From positions 25,956,552 to 26,020,551 of the forward strand of contig OX419756.1 in assembly GCA_948567375.1 (NCBI GenBank): 64,000 nucleotides of DNA, written 5' to 3'. This stretch comes from Lunularia cruciata (taxonomy: Eukaryota > Streptophyta > Marchantiopsida > Lunulariales > Lunulariaceae). Below are positions 11,629 to 22,692 of this stretch, one piece after another. Positions within the stretch are counted from its first letter, which is position 1. Every line of letters starts with the position of its first letter. Under the pieces are notes generated by a model. It was not told the DNA's origin. It saw only the letters and a program-made list of their open reading frames with translations, and searched no databases. Position numbers and translations under genes: made by a program.

Positions 11629-11711
11629 GGGCGACGAAGGAGGGCAAGACCCCATCAAGCCGGACAAGGAGAGACGAATTTTTTTGTTGTAAAATGGGGC
11701 CAAGCGCAAAT
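11629..11711 (-). mobile_element. LINE-tail retroposon copy (diverged)
   Basis: A reverse copy recognisable by 'gcaagaccccatcaagccgg', 'gtaaaatggggccaagcgc' and 'gggcgacgaagg'. The hairpin is partly broken (GGGGCCAAGCGC). A possible short direct repeat, 'ataaatc', flanks it near 11616 and 11724, which is too short to be decisive. Confidence 0.6.
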
Positions 11712-11805
11712 AGAGTCTATATGATAAATCTGCACCTAAGATATCCTAGCTACGCAATAATAATGATATCCGAGCTATGCACTAATAAATGCAGATATAC
11801 CTAAG

Positions 11806-11866
11806 TGTGAATCCAAGATATATTTTCTAAAAATACATCAAATGTGAATCCAAGATATATTTTCTA
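11806..11866. repeat. 37-bp-period direct repeat
   Basis: A 23-bp sequence beginning 'tgtgaatccaagatatat' occurs at 11806 and again at 11844 (unit about 37-38 bp). It lies just upstream of the inverted repeat at 11921-11981 and the LINE remnant. Confidence 0.6.
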
Positions 11867-11920
11867 GAATTACATTAAGAGAAAGTAGAGAAGAACATAT
11901 GTTTATGGTATATCAAGCAA

Positions 11921-11981
11921 GGGAGAACACATGTGAAAGTAAGTTAGACATTTGCCTAACTTTTCTCCACATGTGTTTCCC
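11921..11981. repeat. Imperfect inverted repeat (hairpin), about 26-bp arms
   Basis: The left arm 'gggagaacacatgtgaaagt' plus 'aagttag' (11921-11947) pairs with the right arm 'ctaacttttctccacatgtg' plus 'tttccc' (11956-11981) with a few mismatches and an 8-nt loop. It may be the remains of a small foldback element. No clear target duplication was found. Confidence 0.5.
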
Positions 11982-12022
11982 CTTCACTGACTTTTCTATC
12001 CCATCCGAGAGCTTTTGAGAGG

Positions 12023-13255
12023 ATGATTATGGGAGTCTTTAGTGATATCATCGGACCAAGGATATTTGAGTGTATGATGGGGTATTTGGCACATAGACAG
12101 TCATCTCCACCAATCTCCTGCGGAATGATAGGTCTATCATCTATGGAGGAGATGACATCTATAGCATTTTGGGGTTGTTGTGCACTCTTGGCACCTCTAC
12201 TTTCTTCCCATTCTGTAGTTATTGATAGGCTAGTTTTGGAGACTTATGTGACGGAGGTGGAGGAGGGGTACTTTTCTCTCCATGTGCTTTTGTGGCATAC
12301 AAGAGATGGTCTATCTCCACGGGCACGAGAACCGTCCATCCTTTGCTTCAATACCATGAGTTTGTACTAGAGGTTTCCAGTCTTCCTTGATAGCAACAAT
12401 ATCAACATATGCTATGTTCTCTCTTAGTTGACTCGTCCATTCCTCGGGCCACTAGAGCACATCTTCACTCTTGCTCCGGCAAGGGCGTAGGCTATTGGAT
12501 CCTAGCTCAACCGTGCATTAGGAAATTCCAACTCACACTAGCCACTTTCTTTACCGTGATGAGGTTCTGCCTAGGTTTGATACACCCATTTGCATCTTCA
12601 TTACTCACTTGTGAGTAGGGTTGTACATTAGATGCAACAGCGGTCCATATGACATGGTATCCTTATGGAGGACAGAGGCTAGCTATCCATGATACAATCA
12701 AGGATATAGTGTTTGCTATGGCATGAGAGAGTGGTTTACCTTTGCTTGGAGGAAGAGTTCATATTCTTTGCAGACGACATATATTAGAGCATACTTAAAC
12801 TTGGTCCGAGATGATCAAGTGATAGTGATATATGTTGTGGTTACAAACCTTCCACGTGATGCAGTTTTGGAAGAAATGATTACTCATCCTCATGGATGGG
12901 TGGCGAGCAGAGTAGCAACACGCAATGTCTCCAAGTATAAGGGTATGCAACGGAGTCACCTCTTTGTTCTTTGAACCTTGGAGTTATACGGAGCTATGGA
13001 CATGGCATTTTATATATTTGTCAAGGAGTGCGGGAGAGCTTATCATATTAGATGCAAGGGAGTACCACTCTCACTCACATACTTTGTAGCATACTTTAGA
13101 TAGTGTGTGTCCATTGCTCTACAAAGAGCATTGGCTAGTGTAATCCAGAAGAGAGCAATCACTCTACGTGATGCTTCTTTGAATTCCCCATTAGTTTGTA
13201 GATCTTACAACTTGCATAGCTTGGATATCTTAGGTGCGGTAGGGCAGATTTTTCA
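12023..13255 (+). pseudogene. Decayed non-LTR retrotransposon: 3' part with zinc finger and REL-type endonuclease
   Basis: Three sense frames join into the C-terminal part of a reverse-transcriptase protein. Frame 1 (12023-12370) has GLSSMEEMTSIAFWG and DGLSPRARE. Frame 2 (12409-12720) has a region ending LGLIHPFASSLLTCE, then GCTLDATAVHM and YPYGGQRLAIHDTIKD, which fits a decayed C-x-CG-x-LD..H..C..GG..IHD zinc-finger block. Frame 3 (12723-13240) has RAYLNLVRDDQVIVIYVVVTN, comparable with the (R/K)-x-D-(x~12)-D signature of R2-like restriction-like endonucleases, then KYKGMQRSH and CVSIALQRALASVIQKRAI. The RT catalytic core is absent, so the element is 5'-truncated, and stops and two frameshifts make it dead. 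Family placement is from recalled motif patterns, not a search. Confidence 0.6.
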
Positions 13256-13375
13256 TATCGATACTATTGGGGCCTAATCCCATTCTACCTCTTTTGTCTC
13301 TCCCTTGTATGGCTTGATGGGGTCTTCCCATCCTACTTGTGTTGTGTTCTATGTGGTTGCTTTCCAGTCTAACTT
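13256..13375 (+). mobile_element. 3' end of the REL-type LINE, source-type sequence of the short repeats
   Basis: Directly following the LINE coding remnant, 'tactattggggcctaatccc' to about 'gtggttgctttcc' matches the short retroposed repeats found at 8.6, 11.0, 11.2, 11.6, 29.3, 32.5-32.7, 33.5 and 34.4 kb. The copies near 32.5 kb also share the preceding 70 bp ('acttgcat' ... 'atcttag' ... 'ttttttc'), which here is LINE coding sequence. That ties the repeat family to this LINE. Confidence 0.6.
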
Positions 13376-14899
13376 AATTTGAATATGTACTCAAATGTCT
13401 ATCTTGGCAATTTTTCATGAGAATTGACAAAGACCATCTTTTGTCTCTAAGCAGGATGTTTGCTGCAATTTCACCATGACTATATATTAAGATAATATTT
13501 TCTGCAAAAAATTAGGATGTGTATATTTTCAGAATAGTTTATTCAAGTTATCGATTCCTTCGTTGCTTTCTAACTTTATCCTACATGAGTATTAATATCC
13601 GTTAAGAATTCATCAGACAAACATTTGTATCCAAGTTATATTGAGTTGCAGGTCCAAAGTTTACCCGTAACTGAGACTGGTCTTAACTCTATACGGAAAA
13701 AAACCGATGATTCAAACTCAAATTTCAATCGTTATATTTGAAGTTTCGTTTATAGTGCTAGTAAATTTAATGTATACTATCAAGTATCAAGGAGCGAAAT
13801 CTATGTGCATGACCATAGTCTTAAATCAGGCCATAGTCATAGACCAGATTATCTGTTCATGCATCTTTCTCCACGTTCAACAAAACAGTTCATACCATAT
13901 TTCTGCTCAATTCAGCGCAATCATAATGCAAAGAAATATTTTAATGCTTAATCTTTTATGTTCGAATATATTCGATATTTGTATCTTTTAAAAAATATAT
14001 TGAGATCACTATACTGATCAAAGACACAGAACTTTTTCTCATATAAAGTACGCAGAATCTTGGTAATAAGCCAAAAAAGTATGTTCATACGTCCAATCCT
14101 GTCTCAAATTTTTGCTAAAGTATTTATACTGTTTATGCTGTTCAGACGTGAAAAACAAATGTCACCATGATGCTCAAATAGTTCTAGCTCTACAAAACCT
14201 TCCAACTCCCACTTCTCAAAATTCTGCCGGAAGGTCAATCATTAAGCTATATTCTAGGTTGACTAAAAAGTGTGCTTTCTTATCATTCTTTTTCATCAAT
14301 AACAACTTTTGACTATATCCGGAAATAGCTAGAAATTAGAATGAAATTTTCAGCATGAACAAGGTATTCTCTTCTCAACGTCAAGGGGGTTTACTGTGGT
14401 TGATAAAGTTATTCAGATAACTCTCGACATGACCTTCGCAACTTTTTAGACTGTTTGGCAAATTTACAGAAGAAAAATGAATAGTTAGATGACTGGAAAA
14501 GCGAAATGATGCGAAGGTTTTGGAGCTGAAGGAGTCGTGCTAAGAATTTGACAGTCTTGTCTTGACACGAAAGAAGAAGGGAGGGCTGAATTGATGGTAT
14601 GATGGATAGATGACATCGATGAAGAATGTGGACAGTGCGACGAAATATTTTCAACTTTTGTGAATCGCTCGCGTACTTTTCGAGTGACTAGGTCAAGAGA
14701 GAACTCTCGTGATGGAAGCGCGAAAGTGGTTGATTCAACCTTGCTCGTTCATGGATTGTTGGGAAGGAGAGAAAGACTTTGACAGAATGGGACTCGTAGG
14801 GCTTCTGAAGCCATCCAGAAGGTGAGATGACCGCGATAGATAGGGTGGTGGCCCGTGAATGTCTTGGAGGAGAGTACCACCCCGGTAGCGCACACGGAC
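13376..14899. other. Intergenic AT-rich DNA, no gene seen
   Basis: No gene is recognised. The open frame at 13707-13991 (94 codons, rich in I, V and C) shows no motif and lies in AT-rich DNA. A block at about 14130-14330 is diverged but similar to one at 22770-22930 and is listed separately. Confidence 0.45.
14130..14330 (+). repeat. Diverged repeat shared with intron 1/2 region (22.77-22.93 kb)
   Basis: 'ccatgatgctcaaatagttc' parallels 'ccatgatgcttaaatacttc' (about 22780), and 'gtgctttcttatcattcttt' parallels 'gtgctttcctcatcattctt' (about 22890), in the same order and with similar spacing. This is an old dispersed repeat of unknown type. Confidence 0.35.
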
Positions 14900-17240
14900 C
14901 TTTTTGGGCCACGCATGTACTAGACTTTTCCTTCCTTTACCAGCACCAGTGACCAGTCAAGGTTTCTGGCAAGGTCTGGTTTGAATAGCGTGACATTCCC
15001 GTACCTGTGTGATGGCAAATAGAACGAGGAGCGCGAGCGTTGCAGCGGTGCACGCAACTGGCGGACGCAAAACTGAACGGTTTTACTAGTCTCGGCTTAC
15101 TCGAAACGATGCTTCGAATGACGTGCAATACCCGTACTCTTTAGGGCTGGGATTTCCAAACGAGCGAGGCGAGGAGGAAGACGCGGAGGAGGACCGGGGT
15201 CATCGGGACTCCGCCGTTCAAAGTAGTAGTGGTACCCCTAACAGTGAAACCGAACGATCGGTACACAGAACTTCCATGTAAAGGAAGGAAGACAAAGAGA
15301 GAAAACGTTCACTGGTCAGTGTTGCGTGACGAGGAATTCCAGCTCGTTCGCACGAGTGTAGAAATCAGGGGATGGGGACGGCAAGGGACAGATTGAGATA
15401 CGACTACTTACCTCCTACATCTACTGCGAATGACAGGTCAATCATACGAGCAAAGACATGATGCACGTCCACTGCTCGAAGTGAAACATGACAAAGTTGC
15501 GGACAGTAGAAAAATCGGGGAAAATGGAGACCTCGTGGCTGTACGTCACTATACTACTAATCATATCCGCCCACATTACCGCTCGACTAATGACGTGGGA
15601 TTAGGGCAGCAGGAATACGTACGCCCAGGTGGGCCAAGCAGCGGTCCAACGGACGAACTCCTACCTTTACAAACGCCGTAGAAACTCCTAAGGCAGATTC
15701 GAACTAAAAGCACGGGAATGTCCAGAAAATACCGTCAGATGAGTCATCGAACGGGTTACGGTCTAAGATGCGGTCGAATGTGCTCGATCGTTTGTAACGA
15801 GGTCATCGTGAAAGATGGTACTGGAAGGGCGTCCGTCGAGGTGGGCCCGCGCGAGTGACGGATAGTGCAGGCAGGGGAAATGAATGGCCGGAACGGGCGG
15901 CTGATGGGAACGACGTGGGAATACGACGCCAGTGCCTGTAAGTCGGGGCCTCCGCGTCGCATGTGGGGATGTAGTATAGTGGCAGTCGAGTCGGAGAGAG
16001 CAAGGAGCGCTAACGAACGAGGAAGCAGTTTGACGAAATGAAGGAACGGGGAATGAGGTGTCCTGACACGCAGTGAGAGCCGAGCGATTGAGTTTTCTCG
16101 TCGTCGTCGTCGTCAACGAACGAAGTGTGGTTCGTCGCGACGGGGACTGGAAAGGGCGGCAATAACTTTCACCGACCCCGGCCCGTTAATGCAGTAGGAG
16201 AAAGGAAGAGGAAGAGAAGGAGACGGATACCCTGGCGGAACACATGGTCAGGAAGGTCACCGTGTGGAAGGAAAGGTTAGGGTGTGGTTGTAGCATGGGG
16301 GCCGATCGATGGGAAAGATATGATTTGATGATGGGAAGGGACGAGGACGGGAGACGAGGATAGTATCGTATCATCTCGCCGTCGTTAGCTGAAGGCGAGA
16401 AGAGTGAGAGAGAGGTGATCGAGAGTCTCGGTAACCCGAGATGGAGCCTAAGAAATCGAGGCGAGAGGAGGAGAATGGGGTTTTGTCTGTAGTTCTTTTG
16501 GGTTTTCTAATGGAAGAGTTGAAGGGAGGGATAAAAAAGAGGAGGAGGAAAAAGATCCGCCTAAGAGGTGCAGCGAGGGTCCCTTCCTCGGTGCACGACC
16601 GAACCAGAGCCATACAGGCAAGCCACTGCTTGCGCTGCGGTGCGCTGAGCCGAGGAGGAAGCTGCTGCTGCTGCTCCTCCCAATCTCCGCGGATGATGCT
16701 GGTCGGGTCGGGTCGGGTCCATAGTCGTCTAGTAGGAGAGTGGAAGAGGAGAGTAGTAGTAGTAGTACCTTCTTCTATGATACGTGCCTCTGACGGACTG
16801 ACCGACAGACTCGTCGTCCTTGGGAGCCTTGGCCCAGGTAGAGAAAGCCATCTATCCATCTAGAAACCTCCGCGAACCAGACGGATAGATAGACCGACGC
16901 TAAACGCAGAGACACGCCGATAATTTTCCACTTCCCGTAGATCTGTTCCATACCTCGATCTTCCCTCGAGGGATTTCGGGTATCAAGCGAATAGGGGAGG
17001 GAATCCGTGGGGTATTGGGAGAGGGGAGGTAGCGCGGCGGTTTTATCGTGCGCGCCTCGCTCGCGCTCGTCTGGAGTCGGTGATGTGGATGAAACGGGGA
17101 GTAGGCGGAGGAGGAGAGAAGGAGGACGAGGAGGACCGGGACGAAGTTGGAGGTGGAACAGCAGGGGTGTAGTATAGGCCAGGCCAGAGGGTACCATCGG
17201 GAGAAGCAAGATTATTGTAGTAGCTGCGTTGGAAATCGGA
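14900..17240 (+). promoter_or_regulatory. GC/CpG-rich upstream region and 5' leader of the MBD4-like gene
   Basis: From about 14.9 kb the sequence becomes richer in G, C and CpG than the AT-rich flanks and stays so into exon 1. It contains short trinucleotide runs (TCG near 16097, GCTGCTGCTGCTGCT near 16660, TAGTAGTAGTAG near 16753). Frames open on the minus strand here and opposite exon 1 look like composition effects. An in-frame stop at 17175 with no ATG before 17241 means the coding region begins at 17241 unless an unseen upstream exon is spliced in. No TATA box is obvious. The leader length is inferred. Confidence 0.35.
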
Positions 17241-18908
17241 ATGGTCATTTTGAACAACCGTGGGATGGCAGTGGGAAGTTCATCACACCACACATCACAA
17301 CAGCAGCAGCAGCAGCGCTCATATGGTGTTGGCGATATGGCGGCAGAGAAGGTCGGAGGCGGAGCTAATGTTTCGACGGCATCCGAAATGATGAACAACA
17401 ACGGTAGCAAAGCTGGAGCTGGTTATCGGTGGAATGGTGATGCGATGATGCTGGGCAGGAGGAGAGTAGGTCTCAGCAATGGAGGCAGTGTCTCGGATGG
17501 GAGTTCTGACGAGGAGGAGGAAGAGGAGGAAGTTGAGGAAGATGTAGCCGAAGAGTTGTCCGAAGATGGAGAGGGTCTGGGGGCGGATGAGGAGGAAGAA
17601 CACGAACTTGTAGTCATGGATCGGGGTGGAAGTAGTCGAGGTCGAGATAGGGATCGAGAGCGAGAGCGAGAAAGAGAGGATGAGCGTGTAGGGTTTGATG
17701 ATGCTGGGACGGGAACGGAGGACGAAGGTTTTGAGGAGCCTGGACCCCCTGATTCCCCCCCTCCACAGCCAATGGTGAGAGTTTCAGACGGCCGTGATGT
17801 GGGTCGAAATGATATGAGAAGCGCGAGGGTCCCTGTCAGTAGGGAGAGAATGAGAGAGATGCCTTCGGCCGATGAAATCCGTGAATCCATCCATAGACAC
17901 AGAATGAGAGAAGCTTCATCCCCTGAAGAAGGAGGGCATGAAGGAAGTGATGACAGTGATGGAGACAGAGCGATGCACATGTCCCGAGCACCGGAAAGAA
18001 ATCAGATGTCCTCCAGTGAAGCTATTAGGGAGATGACCGTCGCTCCTGAGAAAGGAGCGAGAGGAATGGTAGATACTCCAAAACGGAAAATGGATAGTAC
18101 TCCTCGTAACGGCGGAGAAGCTAAGAAACGGGAGAGAGGACCGTCTACTACCTCCTCGAGACGGAGGAATACTGGGACCGGAGAAAGATCGCGATTCAGC
18201 ACTGATAACAAAGCTAGGGTCACTCTAGAGAGGGCTCGCGAGATTCTTGCTGCAGTTAAAGCTGCCATGATGAAGGATCCAAAGCAGTTTGCCATGAGGC
18301 ACGCTGACAATCGTGCCGTTGAGAATTCTTCGAGCAGTGAAGATGAAAGACCTCCTTTGCAACTCCCACCTCCGCGCATCATGGTTCAGCAACAAACAAT
18401 AAGATCGGAAGAGAAAGTAATAAAGAAGAGGAGTAGAGCCCCTAAAGGCGATAAAGAGACCCCTGCCCGGAGACGGAAACCGAAAATGGAAGGAGAGTAT
18501 CATGCGTCAGATGAGAAGAGGTCCTATCGCAGACCCCAAGCTGAAGGATCCTGTCATGAACATGCGTTCAAACTTGGGCAGTTCAGTACATCGGGGGTAG
18601 AAGTCACCCGAGAAGGTAGAAGTCTTCATGATGGGGACGGCGAAGGTCATTATGAAAGAAAAGAATCTCGAGAAGAAGGGTTTGAGCAGCAGATAACTGT
18701 TGAGAAGAAAGTGAGAAAGCGGAGGAAAACTAAGGATACCGACGATTCGCAACCTGCATCTACTGGCCTCTGTCCCGGTAGTGCTATCAGGAATGAAAAT
18801 TGGGAACCTCCTGCTTCTCCTTTTGGGTTGATTCAGGAAAGTCTCTATAAAGATCCTTGGAAGGTTCTTCTTTCTTGCATGCTTCTGAACAAGACTGCTG
18901 GCCGCCAG
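17241..18908 (+). CDS. MBD4L: MBD4-like DNA glycosylase, exon 1
   Basis: Exon 1 encodes residues 1-556 of a predicted 668-residue nuclear DNA glycosylase. The family excises thymine or uracil from G:T and G:U mismatches, such as those from deaminated methylcytosine, to start base excision repair. The ATG at 17241 is the first after an in-frame TAG at 17175. Residues 1-517 look disordered: a Q run near residue 21, a long acidic tract (EEEEEEEVEEDVAEEL), an RDREREREREDER block, many Ser/Arg-rich stretches, and basic clusters such as KKVRKRRKTK that may be nuclear localisation signals. From residue 518 the HhH-GPD glycosylase domain begins: NENWEPPASPFGLIQESL, then YKDPWKVLLSCMLLNKTAGR. No methyl-CpG-binding domain is visible, as is usual for plant homologues. 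The exon ends in phase 0 at CAG|gtgaga. Confidence 0.85.
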
Positions 18909-20010
18909 GTGAGAGACCTTCACAACTCCTGCTATGCACTCAGTATGGATTTATAGTCTGTCAATAGTGGAGTATCTGACTCATGTCCTTGCTCTGAATC
19001 GCTTGCCAAGCCCTTAAGAAGTTCCCAGTCAAAAGTGTCGTTACTATCCACTTTGGCTTCTGCTCTCATCTACCTAAATCCACTTTGGTAGTGGTGTTTG
19101 CGGTGTGTTCGACTGTATGCGGACCGTTTAAGATGCGAACTTTACCTGTCATAAAAATACCATGTTTTGTTGCAAATTAGTTCACTGAAGGCTTGAATGA
19201 ACTTTTCCCAAGGTTCAAACTTGTCCATCTCGTTGATTTTGCTTAGCACAGCAGGATACTGTACTACCATGATATCACTGCTATGTTAAACATACATTGT
19301 GTGAAAACGAATGTACTGAGCATGTATGTCCCTTAGTGATGTCCTCACTGTTTCCTTTTCAAGGTTGGGTAGGAATTGAATGTTACATAAATGTTTATAT
19401 TAACCTGTGTCGAGTGACCGGGTGATTACGATATCCGGATTCGTGAGACTGCATGTATATTTCTGGAGTATTTCTGAACCCAGAACTCCTTTGAAATATG
19501 GATGACCTTTGTTTTAAGAACTTAATCAACAGGGGTAGTCAAGGGCCGTGAGGTCCGGTACTCATTATTGACTGATTTTACGTTTTTCGATGATAGTTGT
19601 TTTGGTAAATGCTACGATATTGAAAGTTCATTTGGATACAAGTCTCCTTGATGTTATCTCTCTTATCTCTATGGCTGTGTATGGCTTTCACATCATGTGA
19701 AGTGAGCTCTTAGATCAAACCTTAACCTTAGATACATTGAAGTTGAGCTGAGAGCCAACAGGAGTTGAACAACAAGTTGAGCTAAGGACCAAGAAGGAAG
19801 CAGATGAACGGATGGCCGTAGAACTCACCGATTATGGGACCTACGCTCCGATCCGCATGCCAGAGTACATGTTCAAAAGATTCCTGCAGGGGACAGCGCT
19901 AGGCTCCCTGATGGGATACATAATCGAAAGATAGAGAGAGATGGAGATAAAGAGCCCTGCCTCCTGCGTGGGTAACACACCAACTGACTTTCATCAGCAT
20001 CTCAACCATG

Positions 20011-20058
20011 TTGAAGAGCTAAGTACGGACCGAGTTTGGTCCGTACGTAGCTCTTCGA
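20011..20058. repeat. 21-bp palindrome with 6-nt spacer in intron 1
   Basis: The left arm (20011-20031, TTGAAGAGCTAAGTACGGAC plus C) and right arm (20038-20058, GGTCCGTACGTAGCTCTTCG plus A) are reverse complements at 19 of 21 positions, with spacer GAGTTT. As RNA it would fold into a strong short hairpin. It may be a remnant of a tiny foldback element. The loop is too short for a typical plant miRNA precursor. Confidence 0.75.
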
Positions 20059-20227
20059 CCTCCAACGTACTGTGCAGATGAGTAATAGAGAAACTAATTC
20101 TAGTGTGCGAATATTGCTCCCCGCTCCCGCTATATGAATCTGGACAGTTGAATAGTTGGAGGATCCAAAGTAGTAACTTCGGGATATGAGCAAGTCTTAG
20201 TTTCTCTGAAATTTTTAGAGCGCTCTA

Positions 20228-20720
20228 GCAATTAGCTAAGGCCGCGACCAAGATAAGTTTGTACATCGGTGTAGACTATCGAGTGTACGATTAAGACAAG
20301 CCGTATCGAGTGTACGATGAAGTCCCTTCCAAAGGTCGGGATTCGAGGGGCCCGATGTGGCAAACTAGGGGTCCGAGTACTCTCAGTAGTCACGAAATTC
20401 TATTAAGCTCGAGCAATTAGCGAAAGCCAGCCGTATAATTTCTTTGAACAACCCAAATACTAGTAAGAGTATGATGAAGTTATTTAAAGCATGGGACCCG
20501 AGGAGCCCGATCGGCAAGCTAGAGGCCAGAGTATTTTTGTAATTTTAATCGGTTTGAGCAATTGATCGCTCAAGCCGTCTGTATATGTTGTGTACCGGTA
20601 TTGATAATGGTCAAGCCCCGATTAATGTTTTGAGTCCGGGAAATCTGAAGTGTCAAGCGAGGGGCCAGAGTAAGCGCGTGATCGTAAGTAATTCTGTTGT
20701 AAAGCCGGCCCTATATACTC
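20228..20720 (+). repeat. Diverged tandem repeat, about 150-185-bp units, in intron 1
   Basis: 'gcaattagctaaggcc' (20228), 'gcaattagcgaaagcc' (20413) and 'gcaattgatcgctcaagcc' (20558) head similar units. Inside them 'gaggggcccgatgtggcaaa', 'gaggagcccgatcggcaagc' and 'aagtgtcaagcgaggggcca' recur about 140-150 bp apart. Downstream (20700-21100) TATATACTCC and later CT-rich tracts resemble a plant LTR promoter and leader, so the block may be the U3 of a decayed LTR. No ends were identified. Confidence 0.5.
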
Positions 20721-22495
20721 CTTCTCCATATACTCTCTCTGTAATGAGGGAATTTCACTCCAGCCCAGTGACTCTACTCCAGTACCGTGCCTGGATCAGT
20801 TCAGAGTCCAGAGCCAGGTCACAGAGTTCTAGTGGCGATGGTGGCAAGAACGGTCGAATGTGTCCTCCTTAGAGTTGGCTCTACCCTTGTTTTCTCCATG
20901 CTGAAGAGAGAAGACGAGGACAGGGTTTAGGAGCTGCAGCGGCAGCACTGCACCAGGAGAAGCAGCAAGAGCAAGCTGGTCCAATGACGTGGGTATTGTT
21001 TAGCTTCTCCGCTCTCTAGGTTCTCTTCGTGTTAAACTTCGTACTGTTCTTTGTATCTCTTGTCTCTAAGCGCACAGCCGAGAAGTTTGCACGCTAGTGA
21101 GCACGGACTCCTGGCTTTGCATACGTGCTCAAAGCCATGATCACGTATGCTAAGAATTATAAATTAGTATTAGTTTTGATGGAAGTACGATTGGTTGTTG
21201 TTATCTGTTCCGTAGAAGTAAAACTAAGAGATTCATGTAATTGCCATGTACGGAGTTTACTTATCATAGCATATAATGTACGTGAATTGATTTGTAATTG
21301 TTATGTTTATTATGAGGGATTGATTTTGTTATACCTGGTGCACTACGTCATGTCCTGTCCGATCTTAAGTGCGTATAGAACCGTGTATTGATGAACTTGC
21401 TCATTCATACCCTCAATGTATCTTGAATTGCTTTATTTTAAGTGCATAAATTCGTCTAAGTAAACTACAGACAAAATATGTGAATTCACTAATTTTAAAT
21501 CCCTTACAATCAAGGAGGAACAGACGCACTACTGGCATGCCCTCCATGCGTGTAATTGACATCTTCTCAGCTACTCCCCTATACAAGCTAGCAAGGATTG
21601 TAACAATCAGCCGCCTCTACTGGTTGTTCATTTTTCCTGTCACACTAACGTTTCCCAAAAAGAATTTGACGTGTATATACTGGTAGAGGAACTGCTGACA
21701 CTTAGATGACCTGTTAACCAACTTAACATCTTTCATCCCCATGGGTTGAATTCAAGCAAGAAATCTTGAACAGGGTTTGAAATAGAGTTGGTAAACAGAT
21801 ACTAAGGTTGATATAGTTTATGAACCTGTCTCATTCTAATTCGAAGTACTGTTTGACTGACAGCTATACAGATCTCACTTCTCATGTCAAGACCACAATG
21901 TCGGAGTCGTGTCAGTCTGGGTGCTTGAGTGCGGAATCGAGTTCCTATCGGGTTTTGCATATTACACTGTCTAAATGCTGTCTGTTCGTTAAAATAGTCT
22001 TAGTAGAATACTACGTCTTTTCATGCTCAAATATAAGGTTATCACATACTCTATTTCGATTCAAGGTTCTTCGCATGTCCTTATGCTTGGGTAGAATAAT
22101 TCATTACGGCAGACGTGTCTGCAGCTATCGCATGCTTGTAGTATGTTACGCTGTCTTATAGCTAGAAGACTACTCGAGATTTTTTAGACTACGACGAATT
22201 AGATCTTTTTTCTTTTGTAATTGAAGTGACATGTAATGTGTAGCTCTACAGTACCACTTAGATTGACGCAAGGAAACTTGAGGGTATAGAGTTGGTGACC
22301 GATATTCATCCGTGATCCTCGTTCTGTCCACACACCAGAGTAATGGCCCCGGCGAACCCGTGTTGTCCGAAGCTGCTGTTCAACATGCCATCAAGGTCGA
22401 TGAAGTCCACTACATACTTCATGAGTCTTCTCATAGTTATTTCCATTTCTTCCATTCATTTCTGAACAAGCTGACCTATTTGCTGTTCTACTCAG

Positions 22496-22692
22496 ATGCA
22501 CAAAGTGATTTGGGACCTTTTCACCTTATGCCCAGATGCGCAATCCGCCATCGACACGGAAACCGCAAAAATTGCCGAGAAGGTGTACTCTCTTGGCCTA
22601 CAGAACAAGCGAGCTAAAATGATCCAAAGATTTTCACTCGAGTATCTGCGTGGTGATTGGACGAATGTTACGCAGTTACACGGCATTGGCAA
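22496..22692 (+). CDS. MBD4L: MBD4-like DNA glycosylase, exon 2
   Basis: This exon encodes residues 557-622 (last codon completed in exon 3). It continues the glycosylase domain without gap: MHKVIWDLFTLCPDAQSAID, then KIAEKVYSLGLQNKRAKMI, then the helix-hairpin-helix LHGIGK, which contacts DNA backbone. It begins in phase 0 after ttctactcag and ends in phase 2 at GGCAA|gtaagt. Segment order and spacing fit animal MBD4 catalytic domains as I recall them. Confidence 0.88.

Larger units (their letters stand above)
18909..22495 (+). other. Intron 1 of the MBD4-like gene
   Basis: A 3.59-kb GT-AG intron (donor gtgaga, acceptor ttctactcag). It carries a near-perfect palindrome at 20011-20058 and diverged tandem repeats at 20228-20720. 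No other gene is seen in it. Its length fits a plant with a large, repeat-rich genome. The joined frame across it gives the expected uninterrupted glycosylase fold. Confidence 0.75.

Noticed and set aside
12023-13240. Host gene with three exons
   Set aside because: Joins between frames lack splice signals and the motifs are those of a retrotransposon C-terminus followed by its 3' tail.
16371-17410. Minus-strand frames of 162 and 211 codons upstream of the gene
   Set aside because: Low-complexity Ser/Pro/Arg composition in GC-rich leader DNA, no recognisable domain, and overlap with the likely promoter.
17423-18382. Long minus-strand open frames (Ser-rich) opposite exon 1
   Set aside because: They are antisense shadows of the acidic and Arg/Glu-rich codons of the glycosylase. 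Composition explains their openness and no motif is present.
17241-18790. Methyl-CpG-binding domain in the N-terminal part of the glycosylase
   Set aside because: I found no MBD-like pattern; the region is low-complexity throughout.
20011-20058. Plant miRNA precursor
   Set aside because: The 21-nt arms are separated by only 6 nt, too short for a normal precursor, and there is no longer stem around it.
20228-20720. CRISPR-like or satellite array
   Set aside because: Units are few, diverged and uneven in length, and the sequence is a eukaryotic intron.
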